Positions 51,312-59,975 of a stretch of 64,000 nt of DNA are shown one piece after another. The stretch's first letter is position 1. The number at the start of each line of letters is the position of its first letter. The DNA lies in assembly GCA_041287425.1 (NCBI GenBank), contig JBEULG010000016.1, positions 62,001 through 126,000 on the forward strand, written 5' to 3'. Origin of the DNA: JAFGSI01 sp041287425. GTDB taxonomy: Bacteria; Chloroflexota; Anaerolineae; Anaerolineales; Villigracilaceae. The translations under genes were made by a program, and so were the position numbers. The notes under the pieces were generated by a model, which worked only from the letters and a program-made list of their open reading frames with translations, was not told the origin of the DNA and searched no databases.

Positions 51312-53873
51312 ATGAAAACGACATTTGCTTTCCGTCTTTTCTCTGCCCTGCTGCTGACGGCGCTGCTGCTGACCGGCGTGGGGGTGAGACCCGCTTATGC
51401 GGCGGGATATACGGTCAACTCGCTGGCGGATAACAATACCGCCGGCGATGGCTTCTGCACCCTGCGCGAAGCGATTGAAAGCACCAACAACGCCGGCAAT
51501 GGCGATTGCGGCGCAAATAGCAATGCGAACGACATCATCACCTTCAGCGTGAGCGGCACGATTACGCTTGGCTCCACCCTGCCGGCCATCGTCAGCGGCG
51601 CGGGAATGCTGACCATTGACGGCGGCGGGAACATCACCATCAGCGGCAATAACAGCGTGCAGGTGATGCGCGTCAACAGCGGCGCGAACCTCACCCTGCA
51701 AAACCTGACGATTGCCAACGGTAGCGCCACCTTAGGCGGCGGCATCTACAACGTCGGCACGCTGACGGTGACGAACGCGACCTTCTCCGGCAACAGCGCC
51801 GACTACGGCGGCGGCATCGAGAACTACGGCACGCTGACGGTGACGGACAGCACCTTCTCCAACAACAGCGCAACCATCTATGGCGGCGGCATCGAGAACT
51901 ACGGCGCGCTGACGGTGACGGACAGCACCTTCTCCAACAACAGCGCCAACAACAACGGCGGCGGCATCTTAAATTATTACAGCACGCTGACGGTGACGAA
52001 CTCGACCTTCTCCAACAACAGCGCCACCTACGACGGCGGCGGCGTCTACAACGATGGCGGCACGCTGACGGTGACCAACTCAACCTTCTCCACCAACCGC
52101 GCCAACAACAACGGCGGCGGCGTCTTCAATTATTACGGCAGGTTGACGGTGACGAACTCGACCTTCTCCGGCAACAGCGCCACCTCCGGCGGCGGCATCG
52201 AGAACCGCGGCACGCTAACGCTCAAGAACACCCTCATCGCCAACAGCACGAGCGGCGGGGATTGTGTGGGCAGTTTGAGCGGCTCGAACATCAACAACCT
52301 CATCGAAGACAGCAGCAACGCCTGCGGCTTGACGCATGGCGTGAACGGCAACATCATCGGCTTTGACCCCATCCTCGGCGCGCTGACCGGTTCCCCCGCG
52401 TACTTCCCGCTCAACCCCCTCTCCCCGGCAATTGACGCCGGCGATGACGCCACCTGCGCCGCCGCGCCGGTGAACAACCAATCCCAAAACGGCGTGACCC
52501 GCCCGCAGGATGGCGATGGCAATGGCACAACAATTTGCGACATCGGCTCCTATGAGCGACCGGATACGACTTCTCCCGTCCTTCTCTCCTTCACCCGCTT
52601 CAACCCGCCCGGCTCGCCCACTACCGCCAGCGCTCTCGTCTTCCGCGCCGAATTTAACGGAGACGTGCAGAACGTGGACGCGGCGGATTTTGTCATCAAC
52701 GCCACGCCTGCCACCAGCGCCACAATTACCGGCGTGACGCAAGTCAGCCCCAGCCTGTACGAAATCACCGTCTCCGGCGGCGACCTGGGGACGTTCAACG
52801 GCGTCATCCAACTCGACATTGCTCCCGGTCACAACATCACCGACCTGAGCGGCAACCCGCTTGCTCCACCGCCCGTTCACGAAACGTATCTGGTGCAGCA
52901 TCTGCCGTCATCTGCTCCGCCCACTGTCAGCGGCGTCGTCGCCACCGGCACAGGCGCGCTCCTGCAAGGGCAAACGCTCGTTACAGGACCGACTCAATTC
53001 ACGGTCACCTTCAATCAGGACGTCACTGCCGCCTCCGCCCAGAACACAGCCAACTACCTTTTGGTGCGCGCAGGCGGCGACGGCGTTCAGACCCAATCCT
53101 GCGCGGGCGGCGTGAGCGGCAGCGATACCGCCATTTCGATTGATTCCGCCGTGTACGCTCCCGCCACATTCACGACCACCTTGAACGTCAACGGCGGTCA
53201 GCCCTTGCCCGCCGGACTATACCGCCTCTTCGTGTGCGGCACCACTTCGATTGTCAATGCCAACGGAGATGAACTCTACGCCGGGCTGACGGACTACGGA
53301 CTGGTCTTCAGCGTAACCTCCAGCACGAGCGGCGGCGGTTCTGGCGGGACCTCGGGCGGGTTACTCCCCGCCACCGGCTTCCCGATGGGACGCCTCACCA
53401 GCCTCCCGCTGCAGCCCGCCGAAAAAGCCTACACCTCCACCGACCTGACGCTGGAAATCCCTGCCCTGGGCGTCAACGCCCCCATCGTCGGCGTGCGAAT
53501 ATCGAACGGCAGTTGGGATGTCTCGTGGCTGGGAACCTCGGTCGGCTGGCTGGAAGGCAGCGCCTTCCCCACCTGGCAAGGCAACACCGTGCTGACGGGC
53601 CACGTCTGGAACGCAGATAACACCCCCGGCGTATTCGCCGGAATCAAAGACTTGCGATACGGCAACCGCTTCTATATCCACACCTTCAACCAGACCTACG
53701 TCTATGAAGTGCGCGAGAATACTTCCCTGCGGGGCGCCGGCCGCGTGGACCAGGTCTTCAAGCACGAAGAACTGGACTGGGTCACCCTGCTCACCTGTGA
53801 AGGCTACAACCCGCTCACGGGCAACTACCTCTTTCGCCGCATGGTCAGAGCCGTGCTGGTGGAGATACGGTAA
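51312..53873 (+). CDS. Secreted beta-helix protein with LPATGF motif and C-terminal sortase domain
   Basis: An 853-residue exported protein. A signal peptide ends near AYA (about residue 30). Residues about 30-370 are a right-handed beta-helix with eight 27-30-residue repeats (TLTVTNSTFSNNSA..GGG). Two Ig-like domains follow (about 415-540 and 545-670), then a GGGSGGTSGG linker, LPATGF at 685-690 and a sortase domain to the end. The sortase residues are complete: His764 in LTGHVW, Cys829 in TLLTCEGYN and Arg842/843 in YLFRRMVRA. Sortases normally cut LPXTG in separate proteins; here motif and enzyme share one chain. GGAGG precedes the ATG. There is no C-terminal membrane anchor. Confidence 0.88.
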   Translation: MKTTFAFRLFSALLLTALLLTGVGVRPAYAAGYTVNSLADNNTAGDGFCTLREAIESTNNAGNGDCGANSNANDIITFSVSGTITLGSTLPAIVSGAGMLTIDGGGNITISGNNSVQVMRVNSGANLTLQNLTIANGSATLGGGIYNVGTLTVTNATFSGNSADYGGGIENYGTLTVTDSTFSNNSATIYGGGIENYGALTVTDSTFSNNSANNNGGGILNYYSTLTVTNSTFSNNSATYDGGGVYNDGGTLTVTNSTFSTNRANNNGGGVFNYYGRLTVTNSTFSGNSATSGGGIENRGTLTLKNTLIANSTSGGDCVGSLSGSNINNLIEDSSNACGLTHGVNGNIIGFDPILGALTGSPAYFPLNPLSPAIDAGDDATCAAAPVNNQSQNGVTRPQDGDGNGTTICDIGSYERPDTTSPVLLSFTRFNPPGSPTTASALVFRAEFNGDVQNVDAADFVINATPATSATITGVTQVSPSLYEITVSGGDLGTFNGVIQLDIAPGHNITDLSGNPLAPPPVHETYLVQHLPSSAPPTVSGVVATGTGALLQGQTLVTGPTQFTVTFNQDVTAASAQNTANYLLVRAGGDGVQTQSCAGGVSGSDTAISIDSAVYAPATFTTTLNVNGGQPLPAGLYRLFVCGTTSIVNANGDELYAGLTDYGLVFSVTSSTSGGGSGGTSGGLLPATGFPMGRLTSLPLQPAEKAYTSTDLTLEIPALGVNAPIVGVRISNGSWDVSWLGTSVGWLEGSAFPTWQGNTVLTGHVWNADNTPGVFAGIKDLRYGNRFYIHTFNQTYVYEVRENTSLRGAGRVDQVFKHEELDWVTLLTCEGYNPLTGNYLFRRMVRAVLVEIR
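51744..52230 (+). repeat. Coding tandem repeats of the beta-helix
   Basis: Near-identical units of about 81-90 bases containing CACGCTGACGGTGACGAACT and ACCTTCTCCAACAACAGCGC. High DNA identity between neighbouring units suggests recent expansion or exchange. Confidence 0.85.
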
Positions 53874-53891
53874 GAGAAGAGAAGAGAGATC

Positions 53892-53929
53892 AAGTTCCAC
53901 GCGCTTTTGAAGCGCGTGGAACTTCTTTT
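53892..53929 (+). terminator. Terminator of the beta-helix/sortase gene
   Basis: A perfect 15-base-pair stem (53892-53906 with 53910-53924), loop TTG, then CTTTTC. The gap from here to 54071 shows no convincing gene. Confidence 0.9.
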
Positions 53930-54071
53930 CATACCAAACACCCGTCGTGTAACTGCTTATTCGGCTTTGGCAGGAGATAACTCCCCGCTCACCTGAAGTC
54001 GGCTTCCGGCCGGCTGCGGCCAGATGTGCCGGATGCAGAAACGCTTGGCCATCATGGCGAAATGTGACCCG

Positions 54072-54569
54072 TCAAGGCGCCAGCCAACCTCCCAGCGCAA
54101 GAAGGCCAAAGGCCAGCGCCATCCACAGACAGCCAGGAAGGGCGGCGCGCCCAATGAGCCTGAGATTCTCGCCTCGGGCAGCACGGACCACAGGGCGCGG
54201 GTGACGTTTGGTCCCCTCGCGGCCGATTGCGGCGTTTTGCAAAAAACTCGCCTCGTGCATGAGAGTCAAAATGGCCATCACAAACCGAAAACCGCCCCAG
54301 GTGAGGACCATCACCGCCAGCAGGATGAGCGCCAGGCCCAAAGCAGTTTGCAGCGCCCGGAAACTCTCGCCGGCGCGGACGAGCGGACGCAGCGTCTCGC
54401 TCCACATCGAGTACAGAATGGCTCCCAGAAAGAGGGCCACCGCCGCCCAGGCCGGCCAGGCGCGGCGCGAGAAACGCTCCCGGCGCGGCAGGGCAAACAG
54501 GTAAAAAACCGCCAGCACAAAAGCGATTGCTCCCAGTTGAGCCGTCAGGTCGCGCCATTCAGGGGACAT
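54072..54569 (-). CDS. Small membrane protein, function unknown
   Basis: A 165-residue protein with about four hydrophobic segments: LGAIAFVLAVFYLFAL, AWAAVALFLGAILYSM, ALGLALILLAVMVLTWGGF and a last one at the C-terminus (WMALAFGLLALGGWLAP), with a basic loop (GREGTKRHPRPVVRAARGE) before it. The ATG lies 11 bases inside the preceding gene, implying translational coupling. Family not recognised. Confidence 0.55.
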   Translation of the reverse strand: MSPEWRDLTAQLGAIAFVLAVFYLFALPRRERFSRRAWPAWAAVALFLGAILYSMWSETLRPLVRAGESFRALQTALGLALILLAVMVLTWGGFRFVMAILTLMHEASFLQNAAIGREGTKRHPRPVVRAARGENLRLIGRAALPGCLWMALAFGLLALGGWLAP

Positions 54570-55107
54570 TTTGCAAAACCTCACGCAATTTCTGATACAG
54601 ATTGACACCCCCATACCAGTCTGAAATTTCAATCACCTCCTGGCTGCTATCTGGTTTGCGATACCACACCTGCACCATGTCCACCGAGGGGCTTTCTGGC
54701 CCGCCGGGGTAAGTGACCCGCTCCAAGCGCAGGATGTCTTTGCGTGGTATCTCCAGGTATTCGATTTGGTCGGTATGGATGTCGTAGTACTGGTAGATCA
54801 ACGCATCGGCGGTCACGGCCAGGTACAGGTCACGGCGCTGGAAGAACTCCCGCCAGTAAGAGATGGCATTTGCGCCGAACAACCAGCCCAGGAAAGCCGC
54901 AAAAGCGGCAAAGCACAACAGGCTGGCGAGGCCGCTCCAGTCCTGCCAGTCTATTTCTGTGCGAAAGCGGAACGGCAACACAATGAACAGCATAATGACC
55001 AGCGCCCAGCTCAGCAGGCCCATCAGCGAAGTGAGAATCAGTCCCAGCAAGGGAAGGGGCTTGCCGCGCAGGAACAAGACGGGGTGAGGCGGCGGAGCGT
55101 GTTTCAT
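54559..55107 (-). CDS. Membrane protein with PH-like domain, function unknown
   Basis: A 182-residue protein. Two hydrophobic segments (about 18-45 and 60-80) are followed by a cytoplasmic beta-rich domain of about 95 residues (LYLAVTADALIYQYYDIHTD, then IEYLEIPRKDILRLERV and VQVWYR) that resembles bacterial PH-like domains after two helices. GGAGG precedes ATG 55107. It is coupled with the next gene. Function unknown. Confidence 0.6.
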   Translation of the reverse strand: MKHAPPPHPVLFLRGKPLPLLGLILTSLMGLLSWALVIMLFIVLPFRFRTEIDWQDWSGLASLLCFAAFAAFLGWLFGANAISYWREFFQRRDLYLAVTADALIYQYYDIHTDQIEYLEIPRKDILRLERVTYPGGPESPSVDMVQVWYRKPDSSQEVIEISDWYGGVNLYQKLREVLQNVP

Positions 55108-55346
55108 TCCGACCTCCAGCAGACCTTTGACCTGCCACCAGGCAGACAGATGGAAAAATTCTACCACCTTCCCCAGCCGTGCGGATAGATGACCGGCCGC
55201 TGGCGGCGGCACAAGCCCCGGCCGCCGATGCGCGCCCAGGAGGGGAGTTGCATGGATTCCGCCGCCCCTGCCGTCGGGGAATGAATTCCAGGAAATATCT
55301 CTACCATCATCCATTTGTTGTAAAATATTTCACAGAAGGAGGTGTT

Positions 55347-56372
55347 ATGGATACTCCTGCTGTGCAAGAAGATTCGAAAGCCGTCTTGCGGAAGATTCTC
55401 GCTCCCTATCAAACCGCCGATACCCGCCGCGCCGCCTGGCAACTGGTCAACACGCTGGTCCCCTACTTCACCTTGTGGGCGCTGATGTTTCTCAGCCTGA
55501 AAGTTTCCTACTGGCTGACGCTGCTGCTGGCCATCCCCACTGCCGGTTTCATGGTGCGGACCTTTATCATCTTCCACGACTGCGGACACGGTTCTTTCTT
55601 CCCTTCCCGCCAGGCCAACGACATCGTCGGAATCATCACCGGCATTCTGACTTTCACCCCCTGGGCGCGCTGGTGGCGCGACCACGCCATCCACCACGCC
55701 ACCGCCGGCGACCTCGACCGGCGCGGCGTCGGCGACGTGTACACGATGACCGTGCAGGAATACCGGCAGGCGCCCTGGTGGCGCAAACTGGCCTACCGCC
55801 TGATGCGCCACCCCTTCAACATGTTCATCATCGGCGCGCCGATTGTCTTCGCTATCGTACAACGCTTTTATGCCCGCGGCACCGGCAAGCGCGAAAAGGC
55901 CAGCGTCTGGTGGACTAACCTGGCGCTGGCGGCGCTGATCGGCGCGCTCATCTGGCTGGTGGGCTGGAAAGCCTATCTGATGGTGCAAATCCCCGTCTTC
56001 TGGCTGGGGACGAGCACCGGCGTCTGGCTGTTCTACATGCAGCATCAGTTTGAGAACGTCTATTGGGAGCGGCACGAAAAATGGGACTTCTTCGAGGCCG
56101 GGTTGAAAGGCTGTTCCTACTTCAAGTTGCCCAAAGTCCTGCAATGGTTTACCGGCAACATCGGCTTCCACCACATCCACCACTTGAGCGCCCGCATTCC
56201 CAACTACAAACTGGAAGCCTGTTTCCGCGAGAACCCCATGCTGCAAAATCCGCCCACGCTGACGCTGCGCTCCAGTTGGAAGAGTCTGCGCCTGCGGCTC
56301 TATGACGAGGAGCAGAAGAAACTGGTCGGCTGGGAGGCGCTCAAGCGAATGCAGACTTCCGAAGTCTCATAG
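55347..56372 (+). CDS. Fatty acid desaturase
   Basis: A membrane di-iron desaturase of 341 residues with all three His boxes: HDCGH (77-81), HAIHH (113-117) and HHIHH (275-279). HATAGDLDRRGVGDVYTMTVQEY after box 2 and the four helices fit acyl-lipid desaturases of the delta-12/omega-3-like group. It would tune membrane fluidity. AAGGAGG lies 6 bases before ATG 55347. The last residues TSEVS and the stop codon come from a palindromic repeat shared with photolyase. The gap 55108-55346 shows only promoters (TAAAAT at 55321-55326). Confidence 0.9.
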   Translation: MDTPAVQEDSKAVLRKILAPYQTADTRRAAWQLVNTLVPYFTLWALMFLSLKVSYWLTLLLAIPTAGFMVRTFIIFHDCGHGSFFPSRQANDIVGIITGILTFTPWARWWRDHAIHHATAGDLDRRGVGDVYTMTVQEYRQAPWWRKLAYRLMRHPFNMFIIGAPIVFAIVQRFYARGTGKREKASVWWTNLALAALIGALIWLVGWKAYLMVQIPVFWLGTSTGVWLFYMQHQFENVYWERHEKWDFFEAGLKGCSYFKLPKVLQWFTGNIGFHHIHHLSARIPNYKLEACFRENPMLQNPPTLTLRSSWKSLRLRLYDEEQKKLVGWEALKRMQTSEVS

Positions 56373-56385
56373 ACTTCGGAAGTCT
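56353..56385. repeat. GACTTCCGAAGTC palindrome ending the desaturase gene
   Basis: Perfect 15-base arms (56353-56367 and 56371-56385) with loop CAT. It supplies the last codons and TAG stop (56370-56372) of the desaturase, and lies before the end of the convergent lpdA. Same family as 1438-1468. Confidence 0.85.
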
Positions 56386-56396
56386 GGGGGAAAGGC

Positions 56397-57794
56397 CTAG
56401 ATATGGATGGCGCTGCCCTCGGCGGCGTGCGCGGCTTCCATCAGCACCTCGCTCAAGGTCGGGTGGGCATGGACGTTGCGGGCAATTTCCGCCGGGGTGA
56501 GTTCCATCATGCGCGCCAGGGTCAGTTCGGGCAGCAGTTCGGTCACCTCCGGGCCGACCAGCGTAGCGCCCAGAATCTCGCCGTATTTCTCATCCACCAC
56601 CAGTTTGACCCAGCCGGCGTAGTCGCCCAGGCCGAGCGCCTTGCCGTTGGCCTGGAAGGGGAAACGCCCCACCCTGACCGCGAACCCGCGCTCCCTGGCC
56701 TGCGCCTCGCTCAGCCCAAAGGAGGCCACCTGCGGCGAGCAGTAGGTGGCGCGCGGCATCATCTCATAGTCCAGTTTGACGGTCTCGTGACCGGCGATAT
56801 GCTCGGCGCAGACGATGCCCATCGCCGAGCCGACGTGCGCCAGCATCAGTTTGCCGGTCACGTCGCCGATGGCCCAAATGCCGGGGACGTTGGTCGCCAT
56901 GCGCTCGTCAATCTCGATAAAGCCGCGCTCCGAAATCTTGACGCCGACCTCCTCCAGCCCCAGGCCCTTTGAGTTCGGGCGGAAGCCGACCGCCACCAGG
57001 GCCTGCTCGGCCTCCAGCGTCTTCGTCTCGCCCGCCGCCGAAACGGTGACCCTGACCCCGCTCTCGCTCGCCTCGACCGCCTCGACCTTGTGCCCGGCCA
57101 GAATCTTGACCCCGCGCTTGGTGAACGCTTTGGCGACCTCGGCGGCGGCCTCCTCGTCCTCCAGCGGCAGGACGTGCGGCAGCATTTCCACTACCGTCAC
57201 TTCCACCCCGTAGGCGTTCCAGACGGTGGCAAACTCCATGCCGATGGCGCCCGCCCCGATGATGACCGCGCTCTTGGGCAGTTTCTCCTGCAAAATGGCC
57301 TCCAGATAGGTAACCACTTTCTCGCCGTCCACCTTCCAGGCGCCCGGCACCGCCACCGAAGCGCCGGTGGCGATGATGATGTTCCTGGCCTTCAGTTCGG
57401 TCACACTGCCGTCCTGGCCGGTCACGGCGACCGTATCTTTGGCGCTCAATTTGGCCGTTCCCATGTGGACGGCGATGCCGTTCTTCTTCATCAAGAACTC
57501 CACGCCCTTCACCAGCCGCCCGGAGACCTGCCGCGAGCGTTTGACCGCCGCGGCGTAGTCGAGGGTCAGGTTCTCGAACGAGAAGCCGAACTCCTTGCCG
57601 CGCTCGCGCAGGATGTGCGCCACTTCGGCGTTCTTGAGCAGCGCCTTGGATGGGATGCAGCCCACGTTCAGGCACACACCGCCCAGCCATTGCTTGTCCA
57701 CGATGGCGACCTTCTGCTTGAGTTGCGCGGCGCGGATGGCGGCCACGTAGCCCGCCGGTCCCGCGCCGATGACGATGACATCGTAAGTTTCCAT
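56397..57794 (-). CDS. lpdA: Dihydrolipoyl dehydrogenase (E3)
   Basis: Flavoprotein of 465 residues that reoxidises dihydrolipoamide of 2-oxoacid dehydrogenase complexes with NAD. FAD loop VIVIGAGPAGYVAAIRAAQL, redox disulfide GGVCLNVGCIPSKALL, NAD loop VIIGAGAIGMEFATVW and C-terminal HAHPTLSEVLMEAA with the catalytic His-Glu pair are all present. AGGAG precedes the ATG. TATAAT (57829-57824, minus) gives it a separate promoter from the E1-E2 genes that lie 2 kb upstream. Confidence 0.96.
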   Translation of the reverse strand: METYDVIVIGAGPAGYVAAIRAAQLKQKVAIVDKQWLGGVCLNVGCIPSKALLKNAEVAHILRERGKEFGFSFENLTLDYAAAVKRSRQVSGRLVKGVEFLMKKNGIAVHMGTAKLSAKDTVAVTGQDGSVTELKARNIIIATGASVAVPGAWKVDGEKVVTYLEAILQEKLPKSAVIIGAGAIGMEFATVWNAYGVEVTVVEMLPHVLPLEDEEAAAEVAKAFTKRGVKILAGHKVEAVEASESGVRVTVSAAGETKTLEAEQALVAVGFRPNSKGLGLEEVGVKISERGFIEIDERMATNVPGIWAIGDVTGKLMLAHVGSAMGIVCAEHIAGHETVKLDYEMMPRATYCSPQVASFGLSEAQARERGFAVRVGRFPFQANGKALGLGDYAGWVKLVVDEKYGEILGATLVGPEVTELLPELTLARMMELTPAEIARNVHAHPTLSEVLMEAAHAAEGSAIHI

Positions 57795-57823
57795 GCAAGT
57801 TACTCCTGATAAAAGTTGTCCGA

Positions 57824-57829
57824 ATTATA
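57824..57829 (-). promoter_or_regulatory. lpdA promoter -10 box
   Basis: TATAAT on the minus strand, about 30 bases before the lpdA start. No clear -35. Confidence 0.5.
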
Positions 57830-57874
57830 CCCTGAAGGAGAGGCGGAATAAGAGCAGACGAACAAGGGCCGGGA

Positions 57875-57903
57875 TTGAATTTATTCCGCTCGTAAACTAC
57901 AAT
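57875..57903 (+). promoter_or_regulatory. Promoter of the beta-helix lipoprotein gene
   Basis: TTGAAT (57875-57880), 17-base spacer, TACAAT (57898-57903), 38 bases before the ATG, with AGGAGG in between. Confidence 0.7.
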
Positions 57904-57940
57904 AACAATAGGTTCCGAGACTTTCAAACAGGAGGTCTTC

Positions 57941-59923
57941 ATGAAAAAAACGACCTGCTCGATTTTGAGCCTTCTATTACTTGCCCTGGCCGCCTGCAAT
58001 TTGCCGGGTCCCGCCGCTGGAACCCCCACCGCTTCCCCAACGCCCACACCGCTTCCCGCCGGTTCGACCTTATTCCTCTTTCCGGCGAGACCCGATTCAG
58101 GGCGCCATATCGCTTTGTCGTCCGCCGACGACGCCGATACCGAGATTGTCGGTGAAGGCCGCCGGACGGGCAATGGCCGGGCCTTGAGCGCCGCAGACGG
58201 CAACGCCACCCCCGACTCCTACATCCAATTCGACATCAGCGATGCCGGCCTCTTCGCCGGTCAACCGACCTCCAGCATCCGCCTCGACATCGAATACCTC
58301 GACGAGGGCCTGGACAGTTTCGTGGTCCAATACGACGCGGCCGCCGGCGGCCCCTACGGAGACGGACGCTTCTTCGAGAGTTGGCCCATCTATAAGACAG
58401 GCTCAGGCGAATACCGAACGGTTTCCCTGGTCTTCAAAGATGTATATTTCGGCAACCGCGATAACGGCGCCGATTTGCGCATCTTCGACCGCAGCGACGG
58501 CGCCGAAACCATCCGCAAGGTGAGCATCACCCTGCTGCCCAATCCGACCGTCATCAACGTGGACGAGTGCGGCGCCAACCCCTACGACGATGAGCCGGAC
58601 AGCGACGCCATTCAAGCCTGCATCAACCGGGCGCAATCAGGGGACATCATCACCTTCACTTCAGGGGAAAATTCGCCCGGCTACCGGGGTTACCTCATTA
58701 ACAAGACCATCTTCCTCAACATGGCCACCCCCCGCTCCTACCTGACGTTCACCTCGACCGACCCGCTCAATCACGCCCTCTTGCAGGCCACGGCCGACCT
58801 GCACGGCTTCGTGGTGAAGTTGTTCGCCCGTTCGCAGGGCGGCGACCCCGCCCAGATGGACTATATGACCCTCACCCATCTGCACCTGGATGGCAACCGC
58901 CAGGAACGCACCTGCTTCGGCGCGGACGGCATCGCCAACGGCGTGGATGACAACTGGGGTTCCTGGCTGCCCGAATGCACCATCGAGTGGGATTCCGCCT
59001 GCCTGCCCGGCACGCTCGACATGGCCGGCGCCCTGGACTGGAACGACCCACAGCAGAATTACATCGCCAATCCGGGGCGCTGGACGGTGGGACACCGCAT
59101 TCAGGATGTGCACATCACCAACACCGAGTGCGGCACAGCCTTTGGGTTGGGCGCGGCGGCCAGCGTCCTGCTCGATAACACCATCGAGAACGCCGGCGAC
59201 CACGTCCACGCCGGCGGCTGCGCCCAGACCGATGATTCGGAAGGCCTCGGCGACTGGTCCGACGGCATCACCTTCGACGGCCCCAGCCATCTGGTGATGG
59301 GCAACACGGTGGTCAACCCTTCAGATATCGGAATCGTCTTCTTCGGCGGGCGGTTGACCATCATCCGCGAAAACACCATCCGGGTCGAAAGCGGCAATCA
59401 CGGCGCCTTTAGCGGGATTGCCATCCACACCTGGTCTTTCGGCGACATTTCTTTCAGCCAGGTGACCGGCAATACCATCATCAGCGAAGGGGACGAGACC
59501 TGCGGCAACCTGCATACCGGCATTGACATCGGCCCGCACATGTGGGGCGGCGCCTGCCTGTCGGACCCCCTCCGGCCGGCCATCGGCCTGCCCGGCTGCT
59601 CGCTCGAACCGGACGCCCCGCAGGGCGCCCTGTGCGGGTCGAGTGAGACCTGCCAGGTGTGGGCTTCGGTGGCCCAGGAAGACGCCTTCTTTCTTCTGAC
59701 CGACAATTACGTGCGCGGCGCCCACATCAACTACCTCATCGAAGGTCTCGACCTGGTGGGCGAACTCATCGAAAACAACAACGTCAGCGAGACGCCGCGG
59801 CGCAGCGACTGGGATGCCGCCTGGCGCGGTTGTGACGGCGTCCACTGGCGGCCGACCGATAAGGTAGCGCACCACCCCTCCCTGAGCGGCTGGACCGACC
59901 TGCGAGTCCATTGCGAGCGTTGA
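57941..59923 (+). CDS. Right-handed beta-helix lipoprotein
   Basis: A 660-residue surface lipoprotein. The lipobox LAAC gives Cys19, followed by a Pro/Thr linker. Residues about 45-200 form a beta-sandwich-like region (PDSYIQFDISDAGLF, SIRLDIEYLDEGLDSFVVQYD), and about 205-620 a right-handed beta-helix of the pectate-lyase-like type (RIQDVHITNTECGTAFGL, VLLDNTIENAG, HLVMGNTVVNPSDIGIVFFGG). Such proteins bind or cut polysaccharides; catalytic residues cannot be assigned. It is a single-gene unit on the opposite strand to the dehydrogenase-complex genes around it. Confidence 0.75.
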   Translation: MKKTTCSILSLLLLALAACNLPGPAAGTPTASPTPTPLPAGSTLFLFPARPDSGRHIALSSADDADTEIVGEGRRTGNGRALSAADGNATPDSYIQFDISDAGLFAGQPTSSIRLDIEYLDEGLDSFVVQYDAAAGGPYGDGRFFESWPIYKTGSGEYRTVSLVFKDVYFGNRDNGADLRIFDRSDGAETIRKVSITLLPNPTVINVDECGANPYDDEPDSDAIQACINRAQSGDIITFTSGENSPGYRGYLINKTIFLNMATPRSYLTFTSTDPLNHALLQATADLHGFVVKLFARSQGGDPAQMDYMTLTHLHLDGNRQERTCFGADGIANGVDDNWGSWLPECTIEWDSACLPGTLDMAGALDWNDPQQNYIANPGRWTVGHRIQDVHITNTECGTAFGLGAAASVLLDNTIENAGDHVHAGGCAQTDDSEGLGDWSDGITFDGPSHLVMGNTVVNPSDIGIVFFGGRLTIIRENTIRVESGNHGAFSGIAIHTWSFGDISFSQVTGNTIISEGDETCGNLHTGIDIGPHMWGGACLSDPLRPAIGLPGCSLEPDAPQGALCGSSETCQVWASVAQEDAFFLLTDNYVRGAHINYLIEGLDLVGELIENNNVSETPRRSDWDAAWRGCDGVHWRPTDKVAHHPSLSGWTDLRVHCER

Positions 59924-59931
59924 CGGCTCCA

Positions 59932-59961
59932 AAAAAAAAGCGCCCACAAAGGCGCTTTTTT
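59932..59961. terminator. Bidirectional terminator (lipoprotein / E2)
   Basis: An A tract, GCGCC-CACAAA-GGCGC stem (59940-59955) and TTTTTT. Both strands have a T tract, serving the two convergent genes. Confidence 0.9.
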
Positions 59962-59975
59962 GATTGCCGGGCGGG

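Noticed and set aside
53957..54184. 75-residue minus-strand frame after the beta-helix gene
   Set aside because: Overlaps the end of the membrane protein gene, has no ribosome-binding site and no recognisable sequence.
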